A stretch of 64,000 nucleotides of DNA from Gemmatimonas aurantiaca. Lineage in GTDB: Bacteria > Gemmatimonadota > Gemmatimonadetes > Gemmatimonadales > Gemmatimonadaceae. Shown in pieces: positions 50,660-59,578 of this stretch. Each line of letters opens with the position of its first letter. The first letter of the stretch is position 1. The stretch lies in NCBI RefSeq assembly GCF_037190085.1, contig NZ_JBBCJO010000012.1, forward strand, positions 310,001 to 374,000, written 5' to 3'. Below the pieces are notes generated by a model. The model saw only the letters and a list, made by a program, of their open reading frames with translations, was not told the origin of the DNA and did no database searches. The position numbers were made by a program, and so were the translations under genes.

Positions 50660-52687
50660 TCAGCAGGACTTGCACTTGTTGCTGTTCTTCGAGCCGAGCT
50701 TGACGAGCAGGTCGACCGTCTCGAGGAAGGGGGGAATGCGCTGCACCGGACCGTTCGCCATGTCGGCCGTGGTCTGACCACGGCGGCTGAGCGCGTGGAC
50801 GTCGGCACCCTTCGACACGAGGTATTCGATGAGCTCGTTGTCGCCACGTGCGGCCGCATGATGCAACGTGTTGTATCCGTTGAAGTCACGCTGGTTCGGA
50901 TCCATCTTGAGCTCTTCGACCAGGAACTTGATCGACGGCAACCACGCGTCCGGTGCATGGCGATGCGCATTGGCCGCATACCCTTCGCCGTAGCCCACGC
51001 CTGCAGCCGCGTGAATCGGGTACACGCCCGGGCCGCCATCCGGCACCGGCGGCAGTCCCGACGGATCGGTCCCGTCGCCGCCTTCTTCACCCGAATCGTC
51101 GCCCGGCAGACGGCCGGTGGGCTTGATGGTCGGGATGTTCGGATCGGCGCCGTACTTGAGCAGCAGCTTCATCGCCGGCACATCGAGCCCGTACGCGGCC
51201 CGCCAGAAGGCCGTGGCTCCCACCGTGTTCACGCCGAGCAGATCGAAATTGTACGACATGAACCACAGGTGCTTCTTGAGACGCACGTTCGGATCCGCGC
51301 CGGCCTTGAGCATGGCTTCCATGAGCTCGAGGTGCGTGGTCTTCTGCTGCATCTGCGCGGTGGGCTGCGGATAGAGCGACTTCGGTGCCCACTGCGTGTT
51401 GATCACGGCATAGAGCGGGGCCGCGCCGGCATCGCTCTGCAGCTTTACGTTGGCGCCCTTCGCCATGAGCATGGACGCCATGTCGAAGCGGCCGTTGATA
51501 ACGGCCATGAGCAGCGGGCTGGTGTGATCGCCCTCGCTCACGTGGTTGATGTTCGCGCCGGCCGTCAGCAGATGCTGCACGGCTTCTTCGTTGCCTTCGC
51601 GTACGGCGAACAGCAGCGGGGTGAGACCACCCTTGTTGCCGATCAGATCGCCGTACGACGGACCACGCTGCTGGAATCCGGTGGCCGCCCGTGTGCCCGC
51701 CGAATCTCCGGCCGCACGGGGTGCGCCGCCCCGACCCACCGGCGCCGTGCCGGCGTTGGCCTGCTGCGCGGCATTCCCGCCGGCATTGCCACGGGCGGGT
51801 GCTGCGTTGCCTGCCGCGTTGCCTGCCGCGTTGCCAGCTGCGTTGCCGGCACCATTGCCCGCGTTACCACGGGCAGCGGCTGGTGCGTTGGCCGCCGGTG
51901 CGCCTGAGGGCGCCGCCGCCGCCGGAGCACCCGGAGCCGCCGGCGTGATGTTCGGGGTCACCGTGGTGGGCGCCATCGGCGATTCCGCGGCCTTGAGCGC
52001 TGCGACGCGACGCGTGCGGATGGCCATCTCGGCGCGGAGGTCACGTTCCTGCTTCGGAATGTCCTCGATCTTCGACGCCGCTTCGAGACCGGCGCCACGC
52101 TTGATCAGCAGATCGAGCGCCGTCACGCGATTGTATGCCGCAGCCCACATGAGCGGCGTCTGCCCCCACGCGTTCTCGCGGATGTCCACCGGCGTGCCCT
52201 TGTCGAGCAGGGCCGCCACACTGGTCGAATCGCCACGTCCGGCCGCAAAATGCAGCGGCGTGGCCGCGCCCGAGCTCGTGACGGCGGTGGGGCTCGCCCC
52301 GTGTTCCAGCAGCAGCTTCACCACGCTGCCGCGACCTTCACGCGCCGCAAGATGCAGCGGCGTGTAGTTGCCGTTGCGCGTGAGGGCATCGACACGGGCG
52401 CCGGCATATACCAGCATCTGCGCCGAGCCCAGATCGCCGCGCTGGGCGGCCCAGTGCAGCGCCGACATGCCGTCGGGCTGCGCTTCGTTCACATCCATCC
52501 CCTGCTTGATCAGCGTCCGCACGCGGGCGCTGTCGCCGCGCATGACGGCGTCGGCCACCGGGGCTTCCGCGGGATTCTCGCGAGCTGCGCCGAGCGTCAG
52601 CGTAGCGATGCAGGCTGCCGCGCCGACCGCAACCCGCGACGCGCGCCACAGGGGCGCGCGCTGGGTGTGCTGGCGAATATCAGGCAT
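50660..52687 (-). CDS. Exported ankyrin-repeat protein
   Basis: A 675-residue protein with a signal peptide ('SRVAVGAAACIATLTLGAA') and two blocks of ankyrin repeats (about 40-195 and 340-640). Repeats include 'GMSALHWAAQRGDLGSAQMLV' (two motifs), 'TPLHLAAREGRGSVVKLLLEHG' and 'YNTLHHAAARGDNELIEYLV'. They are separated by a Pro/Ala/Gly/Asn-rich linker with NAAG tandem repeats. It ends in a Cys motif 'SNKCKSC'. The start ATG 52687 lies inside the last codons of the DUF1552 gene, so translation is coupled. It likely scaffolds periplasmic cytochrome proteins. Confidence 0.88.
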   Translation of the reverse strand: MPDIRQHTQRAPLWRASRVAVGAAACIATLTLGAARENPAEAPVADAVMRGDSARVRTLIKQGMDVNEAQPDGMSALHWAAQRGDLGSAQMLVYAGARVDALTRNGNYTPLHLAAREGRGSVVKLLLEHGASPTAVTSSGAATPLHFAAGRGDSTSVAALLDKGTPVDIRENAWGQTPLMWAAAYNRVTALDLLIKRGAGLEAASKIEDIPKQERDLRAEMAIRTRRVAALKAAESPMAPTTVTPNITPAAPGAPAAAAPSGAPAANAPAAARGNAGNGAGNAAGNAAGNAAGNAAPARGNAGGNAAQQANAGTAPVGRGGAPRAAGDSAGTRAATGFQQRGPSYGDLIGNKGGLTPLLFAVREGNEEAVQHLLTAGANINHVSEGDHTSPLLMAVINGRFDMASMLMAKGANVKLQSDAGAAPLYAVINTQWAPKSLYPQPTAQMQQKTTHLELMEAMLKAGADPNVRLKKHLWFMSYNFDLLGVNTVGATAFWRAAYGLDVPAMKLLLKYGADPNIPTIKPTGRLPGDDSGEEGGDGTDPSGLPPVPDGGPGVYPIHAAAGVGYGEGYAANAHRHAPDAWLPSIKFLVEELKMDPNQRDFNGYNTLHHAAARGDNELIEYLVSKGADVHALSRRGQTTADMANGPVQRIPPFLETVDLLVKLGSKNSNKCKSC

Positions 52688-54068
52688 TGGCGCTGTTGAG
52701 GTTGAGGACGCCGTTGCTGTCACCGAAGGACGTCATGTCCTCCATGCCGAGGGTGTGCATCATGCTGAGCATGGCGTTCGCCATCGGCGTGCCGTCCGGC
52801 GCCTTGATGTGCAGGTTGCCGGTGAGACGGTTCTCCGCCTTGCCGAGCACGATGAGCGGGCAGCGGCGGTGGTTGTGCAGGTTCGAGTCACCCATCGGCG
52901 AACCGTAGATGATCATCGTCTTGTCGAGCATGTTGGCGTCGCCTTCCTGGATGCTCTTCAGCTTGTCGAGGAAGTACGGCAGCATCGACACGTGGTACTT
53001 GTTGATCGTGTTGAAGTCGCGCACGCCACGTTCCGTGCCACCATGGTGCGACGCCGGGTGGAACGGCTTGTCCGTGCCGCTCTCCGGATACGTCCGGCTC
53101 GAGCCGTCGCGGCCCATCTTGAACGAGAACACGCGCGTGATATCCGCCGCGAACGCCAGCGCCTGGATATCGAACATCAGCTTCACGTGATCGGAGAACG
53201 AATCGGGCACACCGGCCGGCGCTTCGGGCAGCTCACGTACTTCTCCGCTGGTGTTGCGCGCTTCCACCCGCTGGATTCGGCGCTCCACTTCACGGATGTC
53301 CGTGAGGTACTTGTCGAGACGGTGCTTGTCTTCCGGTCCCAGCGTCGCCTTGAGCGACGACATCTCGCCCGAGATGAAGTCGAGGATGCTGCGACGCGTG
53401 CGACGACGTTCCGACCGCTCGGCCGAGGTGCCGCCGACGCCGAAGAGTTTCTCGAACGCCACGCGCGGATCGCGGATGACCGGCAGCGGCTCCGAGGGCG
53501 ACGACCAGGAGATGGAGTCGGTGTACACGCAGGCGTAGCCGTAGGCGCAACCACCCGCCTGGTCCACGTTCTCGATGCAGAGCTGCATCGACGGGATCGG
53601 CGTGTTCTGACCGTACCGCTGCGCATACAACTGATCGAGCGACGTCCCCACCTTCACATCCGAGCCTTCCGTCTGCTTCGGATGCATGTGCGTGAGGTAC
53701 ACGGCGCTGGACCGGAAGTGGTCGCCGCCGATCTCGTTCGGCGACGTCGGCTCGGCTTCACGTACGTCCGTGTTGCTGACGATGGTGAGATAGTCGCGAT
53801 AGCTGTCGAGCGACGTCAGGGCCGTCGGCGAGAGATCGTACTGGCGACCGGCGGCGGCCGGCGACCACATGTTCATCTTCGCGCCCCACTCGTTGCAGCC
53901 GGCGGCGCCGTGCACCATCTCGATGGCCACGAGGCGCGGAGCCTCCTTGGCATCGAACAGGCGACGACCCGACGGGATCATGGCATCGAGGTAGGGCAGC
54001 GCGATCGTGGCACTCATCCCCTGCAGGAACTGGCGGCGGGGCATCGCCTTTCCGCTCAAGAAGTACAT
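52680..54068 (-). CDS. DUF1552 protein
   Basis: A 462-residue protein that begins 'PRRQFLQG', a twin-Arg-like signal followed by a weak hydrophobic stretch, suggesting Tat export. The DUF1552 pattern is visible: 'APRLVAIEMVHGAAG', 'SYRDYLTIVSNTDV', 'GGDHFRSSAVYLTHMHPKQ', 'SSRTYPESG' and 'MIIYGSPMGDSN'. It has no haem motif. In planctomycetes and related phyla this protein accompanies DUF1592-type cytochromes, and here it lies 38 bp downstream of one. GGAG is 10 nt before the ATG. Biochemical role unknown. Confidence 0.9.
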   Translation of the reverse strand: MYFLSGKAMPRRQFLQGMSATIALPYLDAMIPSGRRLFDAKEAPRLVAIEMVHGAAGCNEWGAKMNMWSPAAAGRQYDLSPTALTSLDSYRDYLTIVSNTDVREAEPTSPNEIGGDHFRSSAVYLTHMHPKQTEGSDVKVGTSLDQLYAQRYGQNTPIPSMQLCIENVDQAGGCAYGYACVYTDSISWSSPSEPLPVIRDPRVAFEKLFGVGGTSAERSERRRTRRSILDFISGEMSSLKATLGPEDKHRLDKYLTDIREVERRIQRVEARNTSGEVRELPEAPAGVPDSFSDHVKLMFDIQALAFAADITRVFSFKMGRDGSSRTYPESGTDKPFHPASHHGGTERGVRDFNTINKYHVSMLPYFLDKLKSIQEGDANMLDKTMIIYGSPMGDSNLHNHRRCPLIVLGKAENRLTGNLHIKAPDGTPMANAMLSMMHTLGMEDMTSFGDSNGVLNLNSANA

Positions 54069-54106
54069 GCGGGTGTATCTCCGTTGTCAGTTGAAGGTCG
54101 GGCGAA

Positions 54107-56701
54107 TCAGCGAGTCCGGCTGGCAGCCGGCGCAGGGATGGTTTCGTGCGTGGCGGGCGTGGCGTCGGCGAGCAGGCTCCGCTTGCGGAACGCGTCGCTC
54201 TTCACCACTCCGAGAATGAAGTCGTTGATCTTGTAGTTCGATGCGCGGGCCGAGGACTCGATCTTACGAACCGCGGGCGCATCCGCGTACTCGACACGAC
54301 GGCCGAGCGCGTACGCCATCAGGTTCTGCGTGAACGAGCGCATGAGCGGCACCGGACGCTTGAGCAGCGCGGCCTGCAGCTCCGCCGGGCTCGACACCTT
54401 GGTGCCATCGTAGAAGTCACCACGTGTATCGAGCGGCGTCCCGTTCTCACGGATGCGCCAGCGGCCCATCACGTCGAAGTTGTCCAGCGCGAGCCCGATG
54501 GGATCGATGAACTGGTGGCACGAATTGCAGGACGCGTTCTCACGGTGCATCTCCATGCGTTCCCGCGTGGTGAGCAGACGTCCTTCCTTCGCCGCGCCGG
54601 TCTTCTCGAGGTCGGGCACGTTGGGCGGCGGCGGCGGCGGCGGCGAACCCATGAGCACTTCCATGACCCACTTGCCGCGCAGCACGGGCGACGTGCGGTT
54701 GGCCACCGACGTCAGCGTGAGCACGCTGCCATGCCCCAGGATGCCCGAGCGGTGCGAGTCCTTCGGGTAGCTCACCTTGCGGAACTCCGTACCCACCACG
54801 CCGGGAATCTCGTAGTGCTTCGCCAGCGACTCGTTCAGGAACGTGTAGTCGGCGGTGAAGATGTCGAGCACGCTGCGGTTCTCGCGCACGATGTAGTTGA
54901 AGAACTGTTCCGTCTCTTCGACCATCTCGCCGGCCAGCTGCTCGCGGAAATCCGGATACTGGTTGGCGTCGGGGTGCACGAGGTCCACGTCCTGCAGGCG
55001 CAGCCACTGCGCCGCGAAGCGCGTGGACAGTGCCTTCGAGCGCGGATCCTTGAGCAGACGCCGGGTCTGCGCGATCAGCACCGTCGTGTCCTGCAGACGG
55101 CCACTGCGGCCGAGCGCGACGAGCTGCGAATCGGGCGGTGCGCCCCAGATGAAGAACGACAGGCGCGATGCGAGATCGAGTCCGGCAACGGCCACCTGCC
55201 CCTTGGCCGCGGCAGGCACTTCTTCGATGCGGAAGATGAAGTGCGGGCTGGACAGCATCGCTTCGAGGGCCTGACGCACACCGATTTCGAAGCCGCCTTC
55301 CTTGGCCCCTTCATCATAGAAGGCCATCAGCCCCTTCACATCGTTGGCCCCCATGGGCCGGCGATAGGCCTGCGCGCCGAGGCGCGAAAGGATCTTCTCG
55401 GCGCAGGGACGCGCTTCGGCCGCCGACAGGGGACGGCAGCTGAAGATGCGACGGCGGCTCGGCGTGTCCGACACACCGGTCGGATTGTACGGGCCGGTCA
55501 CGGCGAAGTTCTGCACGTGGGCCTGCACCGTGATGCCTGACTGCGCACCGATCTGCGTGTCGGCGATGCTGTGGCCCAGCGGCGTGATGTTGTCGTTGAC
55601 GGGGCCTTCGAAGGTGCGCAGGAAGGTGGCCGAGATGCGCTGCGGGCCGGCACGCACGGGGATGGGCTTCGTGCGGATGTCCATGCCCTGCGGATCGGCC
55701 TGCGACATGCCACGGTCGATGTCGAGCAACGCGACCCGCTCGCCGTTCACCGCGATCTCGATCTTCTCGTCGAACGGCGCGGTGGATGCGAAGAGCTGAC
55801 CCGTGGGGATCGCATGCAGCGTGACGGTGAAGATGTACTCGCCATCGGCCGGGAAGTTGTGCGTCACCGCCGTGCCGCCACGTGTACCGGCCGGCGCGCC
55901 GTCCACCTCGTCGAGCTGTGACGCGAGACGCGCGATCTTGTAGGTGCTGGTGGAAACCGCCGCCTTCGGGTCACCCACGGCCAGGCGGCTGATCTCGCTG
56001 GCGGCGTCGAGGTACGAATCGAGCAACGTCGCCGACGGCATCTGCACGTCCGCGATGTTGTCGAAGTTCGCGCTCTTGGTGTCGAGCGGCAGCCAGGAGC
56101 TGGCCTTGATCTCGAGGCCGAGCACATCGCGGACGGCCCGTTCGTACTCGGCGCGGTTCAAACGCTGAAACGCGCGCGAGCCCGGGTTCGGGTTCGCCGC
56201 GTACCGCGCATCCATGTTGCGCTCGAGCGTCTCCATCAACACCTGCAGCGTGTCGCCGGCCGGCTTGGCGCGTCCCGGCGGCGGCATCATGCCGGTGCGG
56301 AGTTTGTTGATCATCTTCTCCGCCACATCGGGCGCGGTCTGCCCGATGGTGGCGAGGTCGAAGTTGGCCAACGACAGGTTGCCCTGCTTGCGGGTCTCAC
56401 TGTGACAGCCGGCGCAGCTCTTCTTCACCACGGCATCGAGCGCGGCACTGGTCATCACCGTCGCGCCGGGGCGCAGCACAGGATGTCCGGTGCGACGCGG
56501 CGTCGCCGAAGCCGCGGGCGCCGTGACGGCGTCGACAAAACGATCATAGGCAGCGGGCACGACACGGGCGGTGCCGGCTGCGGCGGGCGCGGCCACGGCT
56601 TCCGGCGCGACCGGCCGCTCGCGCTGATCGGCTGAGCGATCGAGCGACGCGACGGCGAGCAACGCCAGACAACCAGAACCAGCGACAACCAACGACTTCA
56701 T
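54107..56701 (-). CDS. Diheme DUF1592/DUF1588-type cytochrome protein
   Basis: An 864-residue exported protein. The N-terminal cytochrome (PSCyt1-like) has 'KKSCAGCHSETRKQGNLSLA' (C96-H100). Then follow a DUF1587-like 'RAFQRLNRAEYERAVRDVLGL', a CBM/PA14-like beta domain (about 285-385), DUF1595-like 'RAYQ'-type 'AQAYRRPMGANDVKGLMAFY', DUF1592 'LEAMLSSPHFIFRIEE...LASRLSFFIWG', DUF1588 'NRTSPVLRGKWVMEVLMG...ENASCNSCHQFIDPIGLALDNFD' with the second CxxCH, and a C-terminal DUF1585-like part ending 'VVKSDAFRKR'. ATG 56701 has GGAGG 7 nt upstream. It probably carries out periplasmic electron transfer or polymer oxidation; the substrate is unknown. Confidence 0.93.
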   Translation of the reverse strand: MKSLVVAGSGCLALLAVASLDRSADQRERPVAPEAVAAPAAAGTARVVPAAYDRFVDAVTAPAASATPRRTGHPVLRPGATVMTSAALDAVVKKSCAGCHSETRKQGNLSLANFDLATIGQTAPDVAEKMINKLRTGMMPPPGRAKPAGDTLQVLMETLERNMDARYAANPNPGSRAFQRLNRAEYERAVRDVLGLEIKASSWLPLDTKSANFDNIADVQMPSATLLDSYLDAASEISRLAVGDPKAAVSTSTYKIARLASQLDEVDGAPAGTRGGTAVTHNFPADGEYIFTVTLHAIPTGQLFASTAPFDEKIEIAVNGERVALLDIDRGMSQADPQGMDIRTKPIPVRAGPQRISATFLRTFEGPVNDNITPLGHSIADTQIGAQSGITVQAHVQNFAVTGPYNPTGVSDTPSRRRIFSCRPLSAAEARPCAEKILSRLGAQAYRRPMGANDVKGLMAFYDEGAKEGGFEIGVRQALEAMLSSPHFIFRIEEVPAAAKGQVAVAGLDLASRLSFFIWGAPPDSQLVALGRSGRLQDTTVLIAQTRRLLKDPRSKALSTRFAAQWLRLQDVDLVHPDANQYPDFREQLAGEMVEETEQFFNYIVRENRSVLDIFTADYTFLNESLAKHYEIPGVVGTEFRKVSYPKDSHRSGILGHGSVLTLTSVANRTSPVLRGKWVMEVLMGSPPPPPPPNVPDLEKTGAAKEGRLLTTRERMEMHRENASCNSCHQFIDPIGLALDNFDVMGRWRIRENGTPLDTRGDFYDGTKVSSPAELQAALLKRPVPLMRSFTQNLMAYALGRRVEYADAPAVRKIESSARASNYKINDFILGVVKSDAFRKRSLLADATPATHETIPAPAASRTR

Positions 56702-57018
56702 CCCCGAACCTCCAGGCTCAGGCGGGTTGGCAGGGCGACGCAGGAAGGGATCGCGTCGCCACTCGGCAGGAACTCCAACTTCAATGCTGACCACAATCTA
56801 CGTGGCATGCAACAATTTCGTTCGACTTCGGAAACAGCAAATCCCAGCGCTCTGACGCCCTCAGGCGTTGGGTGCATAATGGACAAACCGGGAAGATTGG
56901 GCCCACGGCGCGGTCAGCGCGGTGGCTCCCGGCCCCCTCACGGTCCGTCCCATCTTTCCGTGTACCGGTGCGATCCTCTGGTCCCGCCGGATACGCCTTC
57001 CCCACCTCGGAGGACCTT
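56702..57018. other. 317-bp divergent promoter region
   Basis: No gene seen. The plus-strand promoter 56852-56880 lies here (separate entry). An ACGCC-CTCA-GGCGT inverted repeat sits within its spacer and could be an operator. No good promoter was found for the minus-strand cytochrome gene. Confidence 0.5.
56852..56880 (+). promoter_or_regulatory. Putative promoter of the secreted aldolase gene
   Basis: CTGACG at 56852-56857, a 17-bp spacer, and CATAAT at 56875-56880. Transcription would start near 56887, about 130 nt before the GTG start codon. Confidence 0.5.
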
Positions 57019-57996
57019 GTGCGATCCTGCTGGATGCTGACGGCTGCGGCCGTCGCGACCCTGAGCACTGTGCCGGCCACCACGCAGGCGCAGACCCGCC
57101 TCAACGCGGTCATCGACCTGCTGGCGGCCCACAAGCCGGTGTTCGGGCTGTACGCCCCCTCGAACCCGCGGGCCCGCCCGGGGCAGCCGGCTCCCACCGG
57201 GCCGGTCAAGAGCATGACCGAACTGGCGCAGGAAGCGCTCGCGTACAAGAAGCTGGACTACATCTTCGAAGGGACGATGGAGTACAACTTCGACCAGTCG
57301 TATCCGCCGTTCACCGAGTTCGCCAAGGCGATGGACGCCGGTGGGGCGCTGCAGAAGGGCAAGTCGCCGCGCTTCACGCACGGCCTGTTCGTGAAGACGC
57401 CCGAGATCGCGCCCGATCCGGCCGTGGCCACCGCGCGCATCGGCAAGCAGTTGAACGAAGGCGTGACGGGTGTGGTGTTCGTCGACGTGCAGAGCGCCGA
57501 GGAACTCAAGAAGGGGCTGGCGGCGCTGCGTTTCAAGAGCAAGGGCGGCACCCGCTCCGATGACGTGGGCAGTGCACCCGCGCGCTGGGGCATGAGCGAG
57601 AAGGAGTACAAGGAGCGCGCCGATCTGTGGCCGCTCAATCCGAAGGGTGAGATCGTGAACTTCACGATCGTCGAGAGCCACGAAGGCCTGGCCAAGGTGC
57701 GTGAGATCGCGGCCGTGCCGGGCATCGGTGTGCTGTTCCCGGGCGCGGGCACGCTGCGTGGCGTGTTCACCACCACCGATGCGAACGGGCAGCGCAAGTT
57801 CGACGAGGTGGCCTGGGAAGCGGCCATCCAGAAGGTCCTGGCGGCGTGCAAGGAGTTCAAAGTGGCCTGCGGCTATCCCGCCGGTGCGGCCGACATCGAA
57901 ATGCGCATGAAGCAGGGTTTCAGCGTGTTCGTGATCGGCTGGGGTGAGCAGGGCTTCAAGGCGGTGGATCTCGGACGCGCGGCGGGCGGGCGGTAA
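57019..57996 (+). CDS. Exported HpaI/HpcH-like aldolase
   Basis: A 325-residue protein. The GTG start at 57019 has GGAGG 5 nt upstream and opens a signal peptide ('RSCWMLTAAAVATLSTVPATTQAQ', in two parts: positive start, hydrophobic core). The mature part is a class II aldolase/citrate-lyase-like TIM barrel: 'GVTGVVFVDVQSAEELKKGL', 'IVESHEGLAKVREIAAVPG' with metal-ligand-type E219, and 'GVLFPGAGTLRGVF'. The family Asp expected in the latter position (VDGVF) is Gly here. Standard HpaI enzymes are cytosolic, so an exported one is unusual. It diverges from the DUF1592 triad and is followed by two terminators. Confidence 0.82.
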   Translation: MRSCWMLTAAAVATLSTVPATTQAQTRLNAVIDLLAAHKPVFGLYAPSNPRARPGQPAPTGPVKSMTELAQEALAYKKLDYIFEGTMEYNFDQSYPPFTEFAKAMDAGGALQKGKSPRFTHGLFVKTPEIAPDPAVATARIGKQLNEGVTGVVFVDVQSAEELKKGLAALRFKSKGGTRSDDVGSAPARWGMSEKEYKERADLWPLNPKGEIVNFTIVESHEGLAKVREIAAVPGIGVLFPGAGTLRGVFTTTDANGQRKFDEVAWEAAIQKVLAACKEFKVACGYPAGAADIEMRMKQGFSVFVIGWGEQGFKAVDLGRAAGGR

Positions 57997-58037
57997 CAGG
58001 CTCGCGCTGGCGTGATCGCAGTTGCGGAAAGAGCGAA

Positions 58038-58070
58038 GCCGGTCCGTCGGGTTGACGGGCCGGCCTTTTT
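58038..58070 (+). terminator. Rho-independent terminator of the aldolase gene
   Basis: GCCGGTCCGTC (58038-58048) pairs with GACGGGCCGGC (58054-58064), with one mismatch, around GGGTT; CTTTTT follows. Confidence 0.88.
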
Positions 58071-58151
58071 CGTTGGCGGCGGTGTGGCGCTCGGCGCTTC
58101 GGGCAGGGAAACCTCGCCCGTGTGATTGCCCTCCGGGGAGCTACAAACGAA

Positions 58152-58190
58152 CAGGGCCGCCGGACGAATGTCCGGCGGCCCTGGTTTTTC
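58152..58190. terminator. Second terminator, convergent aldolase/SusD intergenic
   Basis: CAGGGCCGCCGGAC (58152-58165) pairs perfectly with GTCCGGCGGCCCTG (58170-58183) around GAAT; GTTTTTC follows on the plus strand. It probably acts bidirectionally at the end of the minus-strand SusD gene. Confidence 0.88.
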
Positions 58191-58214
58191 CTACCCTGGC
58201 TTTTCAGCGATGCC

Positions 58215-59567
58215 TCAGTCAGCGCATCCGTTGAAGTTGGGGTTGTTCTTCTCACGCACCGGCACGATCAGGCTGGTGCGCGTGCCATACTGGGCGTTGC
58301 GGTACCGCATGGTGCCCACCGGGAACACGGTGTTGGCCGCACGACCGTACTGGTTCACGAGTCGACGCATGTCGCCAAGCCGATGGCCGGTGAGCCACAG
58401 CCAGAAGGCGCGCTCCTTGAACACCATGTCCACCGCAGCCGCATGCGTCGTGGGCGACGTGAGCGGCGCAATGGCCGTGGCGAGCCCGGTGGCACGCAGC
58501 GTGTTCAGCGCGGCCACCATGGCATCCCGTTCCGCCTGGGTGCTGGCCGTCGCGCTGCCCAGTTTGGCCTCGGCCTCGATGAGACGCGCTTCGATGCCAT
58601 CAGCCAGCGTGAAGGGTGCCGCCTGCGACGTGTACTTCTGCTGGTGCGGGAGGTTCAAGCTGGTGCCGTCGAACCCGATGCGGGACGACGGAACCCAGGG
58701 CACACGCGGGTCGGCCGGCGTGACGAGGTAGTCGATGCCGTTGGTGCCCTCAGCCGTGCCCACGTTGTAGCGCGAACCCGACACGAACGTCGCCTGCCAG
58801 ATGCCGTTGTTCTGGCGCGTCGTGGCGATGGAATGACTCAGCACGTACTTGTACGACGTGGCCACCCCCGCCACCGCCGCCGCCGCCTGCGCATACTGCC
58901 CCTGATTCAGCAGAATGCGCCCTTTCGCGAGAGAGGCGAGGCTGCGCACGTTCGTGCCGGTGGCGCTGGCGAGTGCCGAGTCGGCCGTGGCCAGCGCCGT
59001 GCTGAACATCTGCGCGTTGGTGAGCGGTTGACCGTATTCGAAATCACCGCTCTCCAGCACGCGGCTGAAGGGCACGCCGGAGCAGAAGCCCTCACCGAAC
59101 GCCGTCTCGCTGAAGGCGCGCACGGCATACATCTCGGCGAGTGAATCGTTCACCGCCGCCGACGCCGTCTTGACGGCCTTCCACTTGACGATGGAACTCG
59201 CCAGGCCGGCACGGGCCTTCTGCAGGTTCTCATAGGCGGTATTGGTCGCGCCGCCCAGAAGATCGGTGGCGGCACGCTGGTCGGTGGCATAGCGGTCGGC
59301 GAAGGTATCCGTGGTCTGGATCTCGTCGCCGAGGTTGCCGCTGGACACCACGTATCCATCCTGCGTGCCCGAGTAGGCCACGATGAAGTCCATGACGGCG
59401 CCGTTGCGCAGGGTCGTGGCCCCGGCGGAGCCTCCGAGCGCCGACTCGGCGATGACGTTGGGGGTCGCGACGTTGAGGATGTCCGTCGTACAGCCGCTCA
59501 CGGCAACGGCCGCCGCGAACGCACTCACCGGACGAACCACGCGTCGTGTGTTGAAAGCAAATCGCAT
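58215..59567 (-). CDS. SusD/RagB-like outer-membrane lipoprotein
   Basis: A 450-residue lipoprotein with lipobox 'AVAVSGC' at residue 26. It has the TPR-type helical layout of SusD-like proteins: 'YENLQKARAGLASSIVKWKA', 'LAEMYAVRAFSETAFGEGFC', 'SLASLAKGRILLNQGQYAQAA' and the C-terminal 'FKERAFWLWLTGHRLGDMRRLV'. The SusC gene lies 11 bp upstream on the same strand, forming a nutrient-uptake pair. It binds the ligand at the cell surface and closes the SusC barrel. No glycosidase or protease gene is adjacent, so the substrate is not indicated. Length is normal or slightly short. Confidence 0.92.
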   Translation of the reverse strand: MRFAFNTRRVVRPVSAFAAAVAVSGCTTDILNVATPNVIAESALGGSAGATTLRNGAVMDFIVAYSGTQDGYVVSSGNLGDEIQTTDTFADRYATDQRAATDLLGGATNTAYENLQKARAGLASSIVKWKAVKTASAAVNDSLAEMYAVRAFSETAFGEGFCSGVPFSRVLESGDFEYGQPLTNAQMFSTALATADSALASATGTNVRSLASLAKGRILLNQGQYAQAAAAVAGVATSYKYVLSHSIATTRQNNGIWQATFVSGSRYNVGTAEGTNGIDYLVTPADPRVPWVPSSRIGFDGTSLNLPHQQKYTSQAAPFTLADGIEARLIEAEAKLGSATASTQAERDAMVAALNTLRATGLATAIAPLTSPTTHAAAVDMVFKERAFWLWLTGHRLGDMRRLVNQYGRAANTVFPVGTMRYRNAQYGTRTSLIVPVREKNNPNFNGCAD

Positions 59568-59578
59568 GGGGTCTGGTC

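Noticed and set aside
56720..56870. Possible promoter for the DUF1592 gene on the minus strand
   Set aside because: TAGATT and TTGTTG are present but at the wrong spacing (10 bp).
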